Shown here: piece by piece, positions 55,315 through 64,000 of the stretch
How the letters are laid out: each line of letters starts with the position of its first letter
Numbering within the stretch: position 1 is the stretch's first letter
DNA from: Gimesia sp.
Lineage (GTDB): Bacteria; Planctomycetota; Planctomycetia; Planctomycetales; Planctomycetaceae
NCBI GenBank assembly: GCA_002706765.1
Contig: PAJV01000022.1
Location: forward strand, 1 to 64,000
Length of the DNA: 64,000 nt
Reading direction: 5' to 3'
The notes under the pieces: generated by a model
Databases searched by the model: none
What the model was told of the DNA's origin: nothing
What the model saw: only the letters and a program-made list of their open reading frames with translations
Made by a program: the position numbers and the translations under genes

Positions 55315-56841
55315 TCAATCCACCTGAGGCGGCAGGTTCCCGTATTCCCAGGGATTGTTGTTGAACGCGGGAGCAGCAGGCCGCTCAGCCAGTTTGTCGG
55401 GAGTCAGCTGTTTGGAAAGTTCGACTGCCGCGTCGACCATCTGCGGGCCAGCGGTGATTTCGAGGTTGCTGTAGCTGGAGAGCCGGGTTTCGTAACCCCC
55501 TCCGTTTTTATCGAACGCTTCTTTCGTGGGCACGTATCCGACACAGCCGTTTGCCAGTGAAACCGGGAACGTGATCGGGAAGGGGCTGCCCTCCTTGATG
55601 TCCAGGCCGAGCTGACAGAAGAATTCTGCAGGGTCGGTTAACAGAACCACGGGCCCTAACTGGACGGCCTGCACTTCGACGTCGGCCACGGGCTCTTTTT
55701 CCAGGCGGGCTTCCAGCAGCAGCGTCTCTTTGGCGAAGATCCAGTTGGTGGCTCCCGCTTTGCCCGGTCCTGCTTTCACCTGTTCCAGCGCTTCTTCCAG
55801 ATGTTCTTTGCTCGGTTTGCGACGGGGAATCTTCAGCATTTTCGTTTTGCTGGCGATGGTCTCAAAGTTGCCGCGCGGCATCGAGAGCAGAACCTTAACC
55901 GCTTCCGCTCCTACGCGACCGCCGACAAACCGTGATGAATCTTCACTGGGACGACGCTGATATTTTGAAAGGTTATCGACCTGCGTGACATCTCCCGAGG
56001 CCCCCGCCAGGAAAACCACGACCGTATCTTTTCCAAAGAAACCGCGAATCACCTGTTCGACATAATAAATGTAATTCGCCGAGATACCACCCGGGTTGGT
56101 CGTTGCATGACAGACGAAGTTGACCAGACAACCTTTCAGATTCCCCTGTTCGTCCCAGACACCGATCACGCCGACTTCGGGATCGACCGGACCTGCCGGT
56201 TTGACAATATCCGGATTGCCGGGGCGTGGATGAGTGTAGGTGATGCCGTTCCGCATCAGGAACCGGCGGTTAAAGGCGACCTGTTCCTCAATGCCCACAC
56301 CGGCGCCACACTCGGATGCACTCCGTTTCTGGTAGGCTTCACAGATCGCTTCAACTGACTGGTCAACGACTGTCTCCAGGTAGGCGGCGTCCGCATTGGA
56401 GGATTTGACATAAGCCAGTTCCTGCACGAATTCGGAAGCGTGATCAAATTCGCCCGGAAGAATCATGCCCGTCGGTCCCGAGGAATGGGAATGCGTGGCA
56501 TGCAGCAGAATTGAACTCGCGGGAATTTTGCATTTCGCTTCCACGCGTTTGCGGATTTCTTCAACCGTGACGCGTCGAATGAGGAGCGCATCCAGGCTCA
56601 CGACCGCAACAACGTTCGTGCCATTATCAAAGACAGCTGCCCGTGTTTTACAGGGATCGTGAAAGCTTCGATGAAACGATTTACCATAACCGCCCGGCTG
56701 TTCCATGCCGATTTCCGGCGTAATGTCACGTTCCGCAAAACCGACTTTGACCTGCGGCGTCTCAGCCGCGTGGATGTGAGTTGCTGTCAGAATCAGAACG
56801 CAAAGTGGGACAGCTTTGAATAACAGGAGACGTATCTTCAT
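55315..56841 (-). CDS. Secreted neutral ceramidase-like protein
   Basis: A 508-residue exported protein: signal peptide (to about HAAE), then VKVGFAERDITPEIGMEQPGGYG and RAAVFDNGTNVVAVVSLDALLI, the opening of neutral/alkaline ceramidase N-terminal domains. HATHSHSSGPTG supplies the His zinc ligands, and VNFVCHATTNPGG gives another His. Planctomycetes carry many of these; few have been tested, and some may act on other amides. It lacks the ceramidase C-terminal domain. No clear ribosome site is seen. It faces copy C of the repeat. Confidence 0.82.
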   Translation of the reverse strand: MKIRLLLFKAVPLCVLILTATHIHAAETPQVKVGFAERDITPEIGMEQPGGYGKSFHRSFHDPCKTRAAVFDNGTNVVAVVSLDALLIRRVTVEEIRKRVEAKCKIPASSILLHATHSHSSGPTGMILPGEFDHASEFVQELAYVKSSNADAAYLETVVDQSVEAICEAYQKRSASECGAGVGIEEQVAFNRRFLMRNGITYTHPRPGNPDIVKPAGPVDPEVGVIGVWDEQGNLKGCLVNFVCHATTNPGGISANYIYYVEQVIRGFFGKDTVVVFLAGASGDVTQVDNLSKYQRRPSEDSSRFVGGRVGAEAVKVLLSMPRGNFETIASKTKMLKIPRRKPSKEHLEEALEQVKAGPGKAGATNWIFAKETLLLEARLEKEPVADVEVQAVQLGPVVLLTDPAEFFCQLGLDIKEGSPFPITFPVSLANGCVGYVPTKEAFDKNGGGYETRLSSYSNLEITAGPQMVDAAVELSKQLTPDKLAERPAAPAFNNNPWEYGNLPPQVD

Positions 56842-57406
56842 GGCAAAAACTCGATCTTGATCAGGTAGGAAAACAGAAGGAACGTTTTCCTCATTGTAAG
56901 CAGAATCAAAATCAGGTGGCTACTGAAGAAAGTTAAGAAAATTGCGAGTGTGTGAAATTTCTCTCTCAACTGCCGCGTTTTGTTAATAGATAAGTATAGA
57001 GAAAGCGAATCCAGTTTCCGGGTAAGCTAACCTGCTCAACGTAGAGGTCGACCCATGTGTCGACCCGCCTGGCGATGTTCGGATTGGTATCACCCTGCAA
57101 AGGAAACAAATGAAACCTTCGCAATTGATTTTTCTATCGCGAAAAACACGAAAAGACACAAGAGCAGACAATGGGGGCCCCCGGATGCAATCCGGGGTTG
57201 TCGCAGACAACAGGAAACTGTCAGAGAAAACGCACAATTAAGTTTCACGTTACCGATCTGCCCCGCGGCAGGGGCCGATCCATGTGTCGGTCTGCCTGGC
57301 GAGATGCGAATCCGATTCGCTCTCCCGCAGGCAACAGTGAAACCATTCGAAAGCCATTTACCAAAAGATCGATACCGCGGAATCGAATACTGCCGAATGT
57401 ACCGGC
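56842..57406. repeat. Repeat-rich intergenic region, family 2 copies
   Basis: 565 bp without a supportable gene; overlapping frames on both strands reflect the repeats. CCATGTGTCG and GCCTGGCGA motifs occur at 57031-57075 and 57259-57303, and the double hairpin lies between them. The plus orientation here corresponds to the minus orientation of 53411-53650. Confidence 0.75.
57178..57210 (+). repeat. Double-hairpin repeat, family 2, copy 2
   Basis: An 8-bp stem (57179-57186 with 57190-57197, loop GCA) runs directly into a 5-bp stem (57198-57202 with 57206-57210, loop GCA). It is the inverted counterpart of 53593-53624; the loop differs by one base (GTA in the other copy read on the same strand). 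Confidence 0.85.
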
Positions 57407-58699
57407 TTACGCCAGTTCGTATGGTTTGCGATATTCTTTCGAGAGCCATTTGGTGGCTTCGGCATCACCCACAATGGTTTCCTGTTGCGGATCCCATTGG
57501 ATTTTCTTACCCGTCCGCACGGCAATATTACCGAGGTGGCAAACCGTTGCGGAGCGGTGTCCGATGCTGATGTCGGCAACCGGCTTCTTGCGGGTCTTGA
57601 TGCAGTCCAGAAAATTGTCGACGTGTGCGACGTTCGCATCCCGGTTCACAATCCTGGGCACATCGACTGATTTTAACAGCTCGGGCGGATTGGCAATGAT
57701 GCCACCGCGATAGACGAACAGGCTCCCCTTGTCTCCGACGAACTCGGTTCCCTGTTTTTTACTCGCGATGCCGGGAACCTGTCGACAATTCAGCACGACG
57801 CCGTTGTCATAAGTGTATTTAATATTGGTTGAGTCGGGTGTTTCGTACCAGCCATCGGGATTAAACACGGCAGAGCCTTCCGCGCTGACGGGGCCACTTT
57901 CATCCATTCCGAGTCCCCATTGAGCGATGTCCAGATGGTGAGCACCAAAGTTGGTCTGCTGGCCGCCACTGTAATCCCAGAAGAAACGGAACAGGTAGTG
58001 CACGCGATTTTTGTTGTAGGGTCGTTCTGGTGCCGGTCCGAGCCAGCGGTCAAAGTCGAAGCCCTGGGGAGGTGCACTGTCGGGAACCGGTTTGCCGGCG
58101 CGTGCGATCCAGTTGGGGCCGGGCAGTGTGACGTTCACGGTATGGATCTTGCCCAGCAGACCTGACTGTACCAGTTGCGTTGCCAAAATGAATTCCTTTC
58201 CGCTGCGCTGCATGGTGCCTGTCTGAACGACCCGCTTGTGTTTTCGAGCCTCATCAATCATGACGGGGCCTTCGTCCACAACGAGTGTCAGCGGTTTTTC
58301 ACAATAGACGTCTTTGCCGGCGCGACATGCTTCGACGGTCATCTTGGCATGCCACTGGTCGGGAACCGTGACGACGACGGCGTCGAGGTCTTTGGAATCG
58401 AGCAGTCGTCGATAATCATCTGACATCATTGCCGACTTGTTGGCATTTTTCTTCAGGAAGGCGTCTGCTTCCGCGAGGTAGTTCTGATCGAGATCGCAAA
58501 GTGCTTCGATGTTGTTGAGGAAGTACTTCATGTTGTTCCGCGGGCCACCCTGATTGCCGACACCGATCATGCCGATCCGCACGCGTTCGCTGGGAGGGAC
58601 GGCAGCAAAAGTGGAGCGATAGCTTTTGGCACTCAGCCCCATGAAGAGCCCACCAAAGACGGATTTTTTCAGAAAGTGACGACGTGACAGGCCGGACAT
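57407..58699 (-). CDS. Tat-exported Gfo/Idh/MocA family oxidoreductase
   Basis: A 430-residue protein beginning MSGLSRRHFLKKSVFGG, a twin-arginine signal. The NAD(P)-binding Rossmann motif is VRIGMIGVGNQGGPRNNM (GxGxxG), followed by ALCDLDQNYLAEAD and GKDVYCEKPLTLVVDEG, the EKP motif of this family. The C-terminal half has NFGAHHLDIAQWGLGMDE. Exported members are a planctomycete speciality; their substrates are sugars or inositols, mostly unknown. I chose the ATG at 58699, which has GAGGAG eight bases upstream, instead of the longer frame to 58768. Confidence 0.9.
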   Translation of the reverse strand: MSGLSRRHFLKKSVFGGLFMGLSAKSYRSTFAAVPPSERVRIGMIGVGNQGGPRNNMKYFLNNIEALCDLDQNYLAEADAFLKKNANKSAMMSDDYRRLLDSKDLDAVVVTVPDQWHAKMTVEACRAGKDVYCEKPLTLVVDEGPVMIDEARKHKRVVQTGTMQRSGKEFILATQLVQSGLLGKIHTVNVTLPGPNWIARAGKPVPDSAPPQGFDFDRWLGPAPERPYNKNRVHYLFRFFWDYSGGQQTNFGAHHLDIAQWGLGMDESGPVSAEGSAVFNPDGWYETPDSTNIKYTYDNGVVLNCRQVPGIASKKQGTEFVGDKGSLFVYRGGIIANPPELLKSVDVPRIVNRDANVAHVDNFLDCIKTRKKPVADISIGHRSATVCHLGNIAVRTGKKIQWDPQQETIVGDAEATKWLSKEYRKPYELA

Positions 58700-58898
58700 G
58701 AAAAGGCTCCTCGAGCGACTGGACAATAAATTAAATGACCTGAGAACTCCCATTCGTCTCGGGACCATGTAATTCTATAGAGCGATCGTTTATGATAGCA
58801 TCACCCTGACCTGTGTCAAACCGTTTGCGATTGTACGGATCATCGATTTCTGATGCGGTCAGGGACGTCTGAATTCAAATGATGCAATGACTTGCTGA

Positions 58899-60314
58899 TT
58901 ACTCTTTGAGCAGGTTATCGATGATCTGGTTATCTTTGCCGCCGACGATCTGGATCGCCTGCGCGTTTTGACTGTCCGGCAGATCGGTACGGATCAGACA
59001 GTCTGAAACGCGGCTGTCGGTCACATTTTTTAGCAAGAGTCCCACGGTAGAATAATCGAGGATAGTGCAGTTCGTCAGATTCATCCGCCGGGAATCGCGA
59101 ATTTCCACAGCCGGTGTCTGGTCACCCGTGCCATTAATCAGATTGCCGCTGACGGTAATTCCATCGCAGTCTGTAAACAGCATGCCGACCTGGGCGGTCG
59201 CGCCATCTTTATAGTGATAGCGGGGATTGCGGTCGAGTACGTTGTTGGAAATCAGAATATTGTTGCAGTCGTGGATGCGAATGTTATGGGTGTATCCTTT
59301 CCACATGGTATTCCCGGTAACCGTGACGCCCCGCGCGCTGGTGATTTCAATATTGGTCTGCACGTCTGACAGCACGTTGTCGGCGATCGTGATGTTGCCG
59401 TCTCGATGTTCGCTGGAATGCGGGCGGATGTGTGCGTTTTCATTAATACGAATGTTCGCCGAGCCCGGGGCAAAATGATCGTGTTGAATCGTACAGCCCA
59501 CGATGGCAATTTCACCGACCATTGCTTTTTCAGAATCAATGAGTACATTCGCCGTGGGTTCCGAATCTTTGTCACCCATGTTTCCTTCGATATCACAGGT
59601 CCCGATCTGAATGTTCCGGATATCTCCTTTGCGCACGACCACTCCGCCGCCGGCATTGTAAGAGATGTGACATCCCACAATATTTGACTGATGAATACTG
59701 ACGTGATCATAAAATACGCCAGCTCCCCTGTTTTCATACAGGTGGCAGTTGGAAACAATCACATTGCGGTTGCGTTTGATAAAATGAATCGCATGCAGCG
59801 TGCGGCGGATGGTGAGCCGCGTGAGCGTGATCTGCATCGTACCGGTCGCTTCGACGCCACAGGCTTCCGGGTGATCGCCGACAATCTCCAGGCCATCCAC
59901 CATAGGCGAACGCTGATTGCGCCAGACATTTTCTTTGACCGTATCCGGGCTGGCGGTTCCTTCGTGTGTGCCGATAAAGCGAAACGCAGGTCCCGCGCCT
60001 GCCATGATGATGGTGGCGGTGCCATCCGAACTGAGCGACGTCGGACCCAACTGATCCAGATCCACGTTGATTGTTTTTGTGATCCGGTAAACGCCTTTAG
60101 GAAATCGGATCTGACCGATTTTGGAATCGACGGCACGCTGAAGGGCGGCTGAGTCATCTGTTTTCCCGTCTCCTGTTGCGCCAAACGATTTGACGGTCGT
60201 GACCAGCACGGGTTGAACAGGATTGGGACCGGTTTGTGATTTCGTGTTTTCAGAAGAAAACAGCAGATATCCCAGAACGAGCAGCGTTGAGAGACAGATC
60301 AGGGTTCCACGCAT
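58899..60314 (-). CDS. Secreted right-handed beta-helix protein (pectate lyase 3 type)
   Basis: A 471-residue exported protein: short signal (LICLSTLLVLGYLLFSS), then VKSFGATGDGKTDDSAALQRAV, the start of the pectate lyase superfamily domain, and a long series of parallel beta-helix turns (VIVSNCHLYENRGAGVFYD, VVGCHISYNAGGGV, VTGNTMWKGYTHNIRI, ISNNVLDRNP). The GDGKTDD motif is typical of tail-spike and pectin-lyase-like folds. It may cleave or bind polysaccharide; the catalytic residues are not identified. AAGGTGAT precedes the ATG. Confidence 0.85.
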   Translation of the reverse strand: MRGTLICLSTLLVLGYLLFSSENTKSQTGPNPVQPVLVTTVKSFGATGDGKTDDSAALQRAVDSKIGQIRFPKGVYRITKTINVDLDQLGPTSLSSDGTATIIMAGAGPAFRFIGTHEGTASPDTVKENVWRNQRSPMVDGLEIVGDHPEACGVEATGTMQITLTRLTIRRTLHAIHFIKRNRNVIVSNCHLYENRGAGVFYDHVSIHQSNIVGCHISYNAGGGVVVRKGDIRNIQIGTCDIEGNMGDKDSEPTANVLIDSEKAMVGEIAIVGCTIQHDHFAPGSANIRINENAHIRPHSSEHRDGNITIADNVLSDVQTNIEITSARGVTVTGNTMWKGYTHNIRIHDCNNILISNNVLDRNPRYHYKDGATAQVGMLFTDCDGITVSGNLINGTGDQTPAVEIRDSRRMNLTNCTILDYSTVGLLLKNVTDSRVSDCLIRTDLPDSQNAQAIQIVGGKDNQIIDNLLKE

Positions 60315-60553
60315 GTGTCATCACCTTGTTACAGGGCAGGGGAGATCGTATAAGAAAAGACAGTCTTTATATTCTAAGCGAGTGAACTGCGGAATCACAA
60401 ACGGGTCGCTGTAATTCGTGAAAAGAATCCGAGCGGGAATCCACGGTTTGCAGGTTTCAGAAGGGAAGCTGGCAGCAGCGACTTTATTTCCTGCCGGTTC
60501 TGGATTATGTTGTGCAGAGAAGCCCTTTCTTTCTCTGGTAGAAATGTAGCGAA

Positions 60554-61069
60554 ATGATTGATCGACCTGATGACTCTGGAATCTCTCCCGGCGACCGCGA
60601 CCTGTTGCAGATGCATACGCGCTGGATGCGGTTTGCCTTTGATGAAGCGCGTGCTGCTTTTGAAGAAGATGAAGTTCCCGTCGGTGCCGTCATAGTGCAC
60701 CAGGATCGAATCATCGCCGCCGCGCATAATCAGCGCGAAATGCTGAGCGATCCCACAGCGCATGCGGAAATGATTGCCATCACGCAGGCAGCAGAATCAC
60801 TGGGAACCTGGCGCCTGTCGGACTGTGTGCTGTATGTGACCCTGGAGCCCTGTCCGATGTGTGCCGGGGCCATCGTTCAGTCACGCCTGCCGCTGGTGAT
60901 TTATGGAACCCGCGATGAAAAAGCAGGCGCCTGTCACTCGCTGTTTCAGATTACCAGCGATCCCCGGTTGAATCATCAGAGCACCGTCATCAGCGGCGTG
61001 ATGCAGGAAGAGTGCCGCGGCATTCTCCAGGAATTCTTTCGTCGCAAGCGCGCGGAAGGAAAAAAATGA
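60554..61069 (+). CDS. tadA: tRNA-specific adenosine-34 deaminase
   Basis: A 171-residue zinc deaminase converting A34 to inosine in tRNA-Arg. Visible: [23 protein letters not shown]-type motif AHAEMIAI (His70, Glu72) and [15 protein letters not shown] (Cys100, Cys103). [11 protein letters not shown] follows and the C-terminal helix [16 protein letters not shown] is typical of TadA and not of guanine deaminases. Size is normal. It is the first of a run of plus-strand housekeeping genes. Confidence 0.94.
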   Translation: MIDRPDDSGISPGDRDLLQMHTRWMRFAFDEARAAFEEDEVPVGAVIVHQDRIIAAAHNQREMLSDPTAHAEMIAITQAAESLGTWRLSDCVLYVTLEPCPMCAGAIVQSRLPLVIYGTRDEKAGACHSLFQITSDPRLNHQSTVISGVMQEECRGILQEFFRRKRAEGKK

Positions 61070-61388
61070 GAACGCTGTGTGTGATGTTTCGATGAAGTTC
61101 ATCACAAAATCAGAACAATAAATCTGCGACAGAATGACATGCAGTTTCAGGATACGGGAGGCGTCTCACTCGTCATGTGAATGCGAAATAAAAATCGTAA
61201 CTTATTTGTCAGATACGACGAAATGAATTTTGTCAAGTGAGATTCAGAGAAAAGAAACCTCATTAAAAATCGTTTCAATTTTTGTTTACTTTCAGCTTGT
61301 CCTTCTGATTCGAGTTCGTCAGAATGTGCTTCACAATAACTATTCACAATTCACAGATTCAATTCTGAAATATCTTTGAGGCCAGCGA
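61070..61388. other. 319-bp intergenic region upstream of csrA
   Basis: No gene seen. The last 150 bases are AT-rich and probably contain the csrA promoter. Short frames on the minus strand have no ribosome site. Confidence 0.4.
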
Positions 61389-61580
61389 ATGCATATTATC
61401 TCTCGTGGTGCGAATGAGAGTATCCTCATTGGGGAACATACCGTTGTTAAAGTACTTGAAGTATGTGAGGATCGCGTCAAACTGTCCATTGAGACACCGG
61501 GAGCGGAACCTGCCTATTGGGAGGAAACGGTGTACCTGGACCACTCTGAAGAATTAGAGTCCCTGGAAATCGGTGGTTAA
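61389..61580 (+). CDS. csrA: Divergent CsrA-family RNA-binding regulator
   Basis: A 63-residue protein aligned to CsrA without gaps over the first 47 residues: MHIISRGANESILIG against MLILSRKVGEKIVIG, then VKVLEVCEDRVKLSIETP. CsrA binds GGA in mRNA leaders and controls translation. Arg44, needed for RNA contact in characterised CsrA, is Trp here (YWEET); position 4 is Ile where Leu is usual. RNA binding may therefore differ. GAGG lies seven bases before the ATG. A likely terminator follows at 61621-61655. Confidence 0.85.
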   Translation: MHIISRGANESILIGEHTVVKVLEVCEDRVKLSIETPGAEPAYWEETVYLDHSEELESLEIGG

Positions 61581-61620
61581 GCCCCTCTTCAGCTGAGTTT
61601 CTGATCAGAGTTTCTTCAGA

Positions 61621-61655
61621 AGCGCCTGTCCTGAATATCAGGTTCGCTTTCTTTC
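61621..61655 (+). terminator. Probable terminator after csrA
   Basis: A 5-bp stem CCTGA/TCAGG (61630-61634 with 61638-61642) is extended by a GCG/CGC pairing and followed by TTTCTTTCTC. Weaker than the other terminators in the window. Confidence 0.5.
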
Positions 61656-61806
61656 TCTTAAGAAGCTGTGCTTTCCAGCAGCGCAGCCTTGGCGTTTGAG
61701 CCGAAATTTCTCACAATAGGCGTGTCAGAACCAGGTTCTGTGTACGCTGGTTGTTAAGTCAGCGAAACGTCGATTCTTTTGTTATCAATTCACTGTGAGG
61801 CTGATT

Positions 61807-62559
61807 GTGCCCGCCATATCGGAACAGGATGGGGAGTCGCTGGGGCTGGAGTCACAGCAACTGCCACGTCACATCGCGATTATCATGGATGGCAATGGTC
61901 GCTGGGCTTCTCGACGAGGGTTTCCCCGCATCGAGGGACATCGCCAGGGCGTGAACAGTGTGCGCACGGTTGTGGAAGAATCCACACGCCTGCGCATTGA
62001 ACAACTCACACTGTATTGTCTCAGCAGTGAAAACTGGAAGCGGCCAGCGCTGGAACTCAACCTGCTGATGCAGCTGTTGAAAAAGTTTGTGATCGGCGAA
62101 CGCGAAGAAATCATGCGGCAGAATATCCGCTTCACCACGATCGGCCGTCGTGATGATCTGCCCCGCGATGTGCTGGCAGAAGTCGATAAAACGATTCGCG
62201 AGAGCCAGGACAATACCGGGATGCAGCTTTGCCTGGCATTGAACTATGGCAGTCGATCTGAAATTGTGGACGCCGTCCAGTCAATTGTCGCTGAAGTGGA
62301 ACAGGGAAACCTGAAGCAGGAAGAGATTAACGAAGAAGTGATCTCCGCGCATCTTTACACGGCAGGCATGCCCGACCCTGATCTGGTCATTCGCACGGCG
62401 GGAGAAATGCGGGTCAGCAACTTTCTGTTATGGCAGATCAGTTACGCCGAGTTGTGGGTGACCGAAACTTACTGGCCCGACTTCAATATCACAGACTACT
62501 GGCAGGCACTGCGCGACTTTGCCGCCCGCGACCGCCGCTTTGGTGGTTTGAAAGGATAA
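61807..62559 (+). CDS. uppS: Isoprenyl transferase (undecaprenyl diphosphate synthase)
   Basis: A 250-residue cis-prenyltransferase that makes the C55 carrier lipid for cell envelope sugars. Signature: HIAIIMDGNGRWASRRG with catalytic Asp28, RIEGHRQGVNSVR, LTLYCLSSENWKRP, and PDLVIRTAGEMRVSNFLLWQISYAEL near the C-terminus. The GTG at 61807 has GAGG six bases upstream; another GTG at 61795 is possible. It is followed by cdsA at 7 bp, the usual uppS-cdsA order in bacteria, so both are cotranscribed. Confidence 0.95.
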   Translation: MPAISEQDGESLGLESQQLPRHIAIIMDGNGRWASRRGFPRIEGHRQGVNSVRTVVEESTRLRIEQLTLYCLSSENWKRPALELNLLMQLLKKFVIGEREEIMRQNIRFTTIGRRDDLPRDVLAEVDKTIRESQDNTGMQLCLALNYGSRSEIVDAVQSIVAEVEQGNLKQEEINEEVISAHLYTAGMPDPDLVIRTAGEMRVSNFLLWQISYAELWVTETYWPDFNITDYWQALRDFAARDRRFGGLKG

Positions 62560-62566
62560 ACGCAGC

Positions 62567-63478
62567 ATGCTGGGCTGGCGGTTACTCGTCTCTGTGATCC
62601 TGATACCATTCCTGGCTGGTCTGTTTTATCTGGATCAACGCGCGGGAAGTTCTGCTCCGATTCTGTATGGCTTGTGTTGCCTGATTATTTTTCGCGGCTG
62701 CTGGGAACTGACACAGCTGTTAGCCGTGCGGAATCTGAAACCCGGATTCGCAATCACCAGTCTGCTTTCATTATTGATCTGCACCCTGGCCTGGCTGCCC
62801 TACTTCAGTCAAGCCGATCCAGGCAGCGCACAGGAAAGCTCACTGGCTTTGATGTCGATTGGCTTTTCGGTTTCCATTCTGTTGATCTTTCTGAAAAGTA
62901 CCATTCTCTTTCAGGAGCCCGGGCGAAGCGTGGAAACGATGGGCGCGGAAATCCTTACTGTCTCGTATGTGGGCTTTCTGCTGGCGCTGCTGGCTCAACT
63001 TCGCTGGGTGGCAGGACCCGAGACCGGTTACCTGGCATTAGGTTCTCTTATCATCAGCGCGAAAATGGGAGACATTGGCGGCTACACTTTCGGTCGTTTA
63101 TGGGGCAGGAAAAAACTGGTCCCGCGTCTCAGTCCCGGCAAAACCTGGGTGGGTGCCTACGGCGCGATTTTCGGAGCCGCCCTCGGTTCACTGCTCTGGT
63201 TTCAATTCACGCCTGCGCTGTTTAATCCTCTCTGGACCGGCAGCAGCTGGTACTGGGCCATTCTGTTTGGTGCGATCATTGGCCTGGTGGGCCTCGTCGG
63301 TGACCTGTGTGAATCGCTCATTAAACGGGACGTCGGGAAAAAGGACTCCGCAGAACTCCTGCCTGGATTTGGTGGCCTGCTCGATCTGCTGGACAGTCCG
63401 CTTTATGCCGGCCCCGTGGCGTTGATACTCTGGAAACTGCTGCCTCTGATTACCGTGGTTACTGCGACCGGCAATTGA
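62567..63478 (+). CDS. cdsA: Phosphatidate cytidylyltransferase
   Basis: A 303-residue membrane enzyme making CDP-diacylglycerol from phosphatidate and CTP. About seven hydrophobic segments precede the signature: SAKMGDIGGYTFGRLWGRKKL, RLSPGKTWVG, then LCESLIKRDVGKKDSAELLPGFGGLLDLLDSPLY, the S-x-x-KR-D-x4-KD-x6-PGHGG-x2-D-x2-D pattern with GFGG in place of GHGG. It is coupled to uppS. Its last 76 bp overlap the convergent gene on the other strand. Confidence 0.94.
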   Translation: MLGWRLLVSVILIPFLAGLFYLDQRAGSSAPILYGLCCLIIFRGCWELTQLLAVRNLKPGFAITSLLSLLICTLAWLPYFSQADPGSAQESSLALMSIGFSVSILLIFLKSTILFQEPGRSVETMGAEILTVSYVGFLLALLAQLRWVAGPETGYLALGSLIISAKMGDIGGYTFGRLWGRKKLVPRLSPGKTWVGAYGAIFGAALGSLLWFQFTPALFNPLWTGSSWYWAILFGAIIGLVGLVGDLCESLIKRDVGKKDSAELLPGFGGLLDLLDSPLYAGPVALILWKLLPLITVVTATGN

Positions 63479-64000
63479 TCTGTTCGCAGATTGCACCAGC
63501 GCAAAGCAGGCAGTTGATCGGCGAGTACCGCCAGATAAGCATCCACGGCTTCCGCAGCTGCCAGTGACGCGACTGTTGAGTCAGCGGGTAGATCTTTCGA
63601 TTTCAATAAAATCAGCTCATCTGCCGGCCAGGTCAATGTCACCCAGGCCGCGATGGAATCACTGGTCACTTCCCAGGCAGCGGGTAACGGCTTGAAGTCC
63701 TTCGAGATCGTCTGTCGCAGATAATCTTCTGCGCAGAGGATGGGTATCTGATGCTGCTGCCAGACCTGTTCGGCAGCCTGCTGATTTGAAACACTACAGG
63801 CGTCCGGTAGCAGCTGACACAGCAGTCGTTCATTCAACTTCATCGCTGCAATGGCCAGCCAGTGAGCGGTGGTGGCATCGAGTTGATGAAGGGCATCCCA
63901 GTGACGTACCAGGTCGGCGGACCTGCCTCCCCCACAGATCAGCAGCGGTCTGCAGTCGGTCAGTTGTCCCAGGAACTCAGAGAGCCTGTCTTTCAAATCG
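63403..64000 (-). CDS. Amino-acid-kinase-like protein, cut by the window edge
   Basis: The visible part (199 codons, 5' end missing) has PLLICGGGRSADLVRHWDAL, which matches the amino acid kinase fold where GGG holds the phosphate, then THWLAIAAMKLN-like TAHWLAIAAMKLN, SDSIAAWVTLTWPADELILLKSKD (substrate Asp-Ser and Lys) and ALADQLPALRWCN. The frame stays open to the right edge and the only start there is a TTG, so I treat it as partial. The C-terminus overlaps cdsA by 76 bp. Uridylate kinase or a glutamate-kinase-like enzyme are possible; I cannot choose. Confidence 0.7.
   Translation of the reverse strand, partial: DLKDRLSEFLGQLTDCRPLLICGGGRSADLVRHWDALHQLDATTAHWLAIAAMKLNERLLCQLLPDACSVSNQQAAEQVWQQHQIPILCAEDYLRQTISKDFKPLPAAWEVTSDSIAAWVTLTWPADELILLKSKDLPADSTVASLAAAEAVDAYLAVLADQLPALRWCNLRTDQLPVAVTTVIRGSSFQSINATGPA

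Noticed and set aside
57055-57713. Overlapping frames of 171 and 180 codons on the plus strand
   Set aside because: They run through the family 2 repeats and antisense to the oxidoreductase gene, and no ribosome site precedes them.

Overview
The window reads as chromosomal DNA of a planctomycete, most like the Gimesia/Planctomycetaceae group. This rests on moderate GC, four secreted sulfatases, a prepilin-like DUF1559 protein paired with a small carboxypeptidase-regulatory-like lipoprotein, Tat-exported sugar isomerase-like and Gfo/Idh/MocA proteins, a redoxin/cytochrome c/copper-monooxygenase-like fusion, PQQ-propeller and ceramidase-like secreted proteins, and mostly monocistronic genes that alternate strand. 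I saw no rRNA, tRNA, CRISPR array, intact insertion sequence or prophage.

Layout. 0-10 kb: ankyrin-like protein, a decayed glycosyltransferase, the redoxin/cytochrome c fusion, a TIM-barrel sugar isomerase-like protein, small enzymes (RibD-type reductase, metallophosphoesterase, lactonase, rhodanese) and a first sulfatase. 10-20 kb: an Nramp-like transporter with a second, atypical sulfatase, a DUF309 protein, a DUF900 lipoprotein hydrolase, a third sulfatase, a convergent STAS/HDOD pair and an M42 peptidase. 20-36 kb: housekeeping genes hemL, an AarF/UbiB-type kinase, mcsB, trpE, a second Nramp-like transporter, a HIT protein and pyruvate carboxylase. 36-46 kb: methyltransferase, DUF6263-like protein, fourth sulfatase, a very unusual lysine/proline-repeat and Trp/Cys-rich surface protein, DUF817 membrane protein, the DUF1559 pair and an AraR-like regulator with two GTACGTAC operators.

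46.6-52.0 kb is the most interesting part. Four same-strand genes encode a GcvH-like lipoyl-carrier protein, a two-cluster ferredoxin-like protein, a class II terpene cyclase (squalene-hopene cyclase-like, with DXDD) and a fusion of DUF116 to a polyprenyl diphosphate synthase. The last two give a prenyl chain maker and a cyclase; the first two give a swinging-arm carrier and an electron carrier. I propose an undescribed polyprenoid (terpenoid lipid) pathway with a redox step.

52-64 kb: a methyltransferase coupled to a golvesin-like secreted protein, an outer-membrane beta-barrel gene bracketed by inverted copies of a 95-bp repeat, ceramidase-like, Gfo/Idh/MocA and beta-helix secreted proteins, then tadA, a divergent csrA, uppS-cdsA and a convergent amino-acid-kinase-like gene cut by the window edge. 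Two dispersed repeat families were found: a 95-bp hairpin element (copies near 20.7, 54.0 and 55.1 kb; two of them begin exactly at the stop codon of the gene before) and a double-hairpin element (near 53.6 and 57.2 kb).
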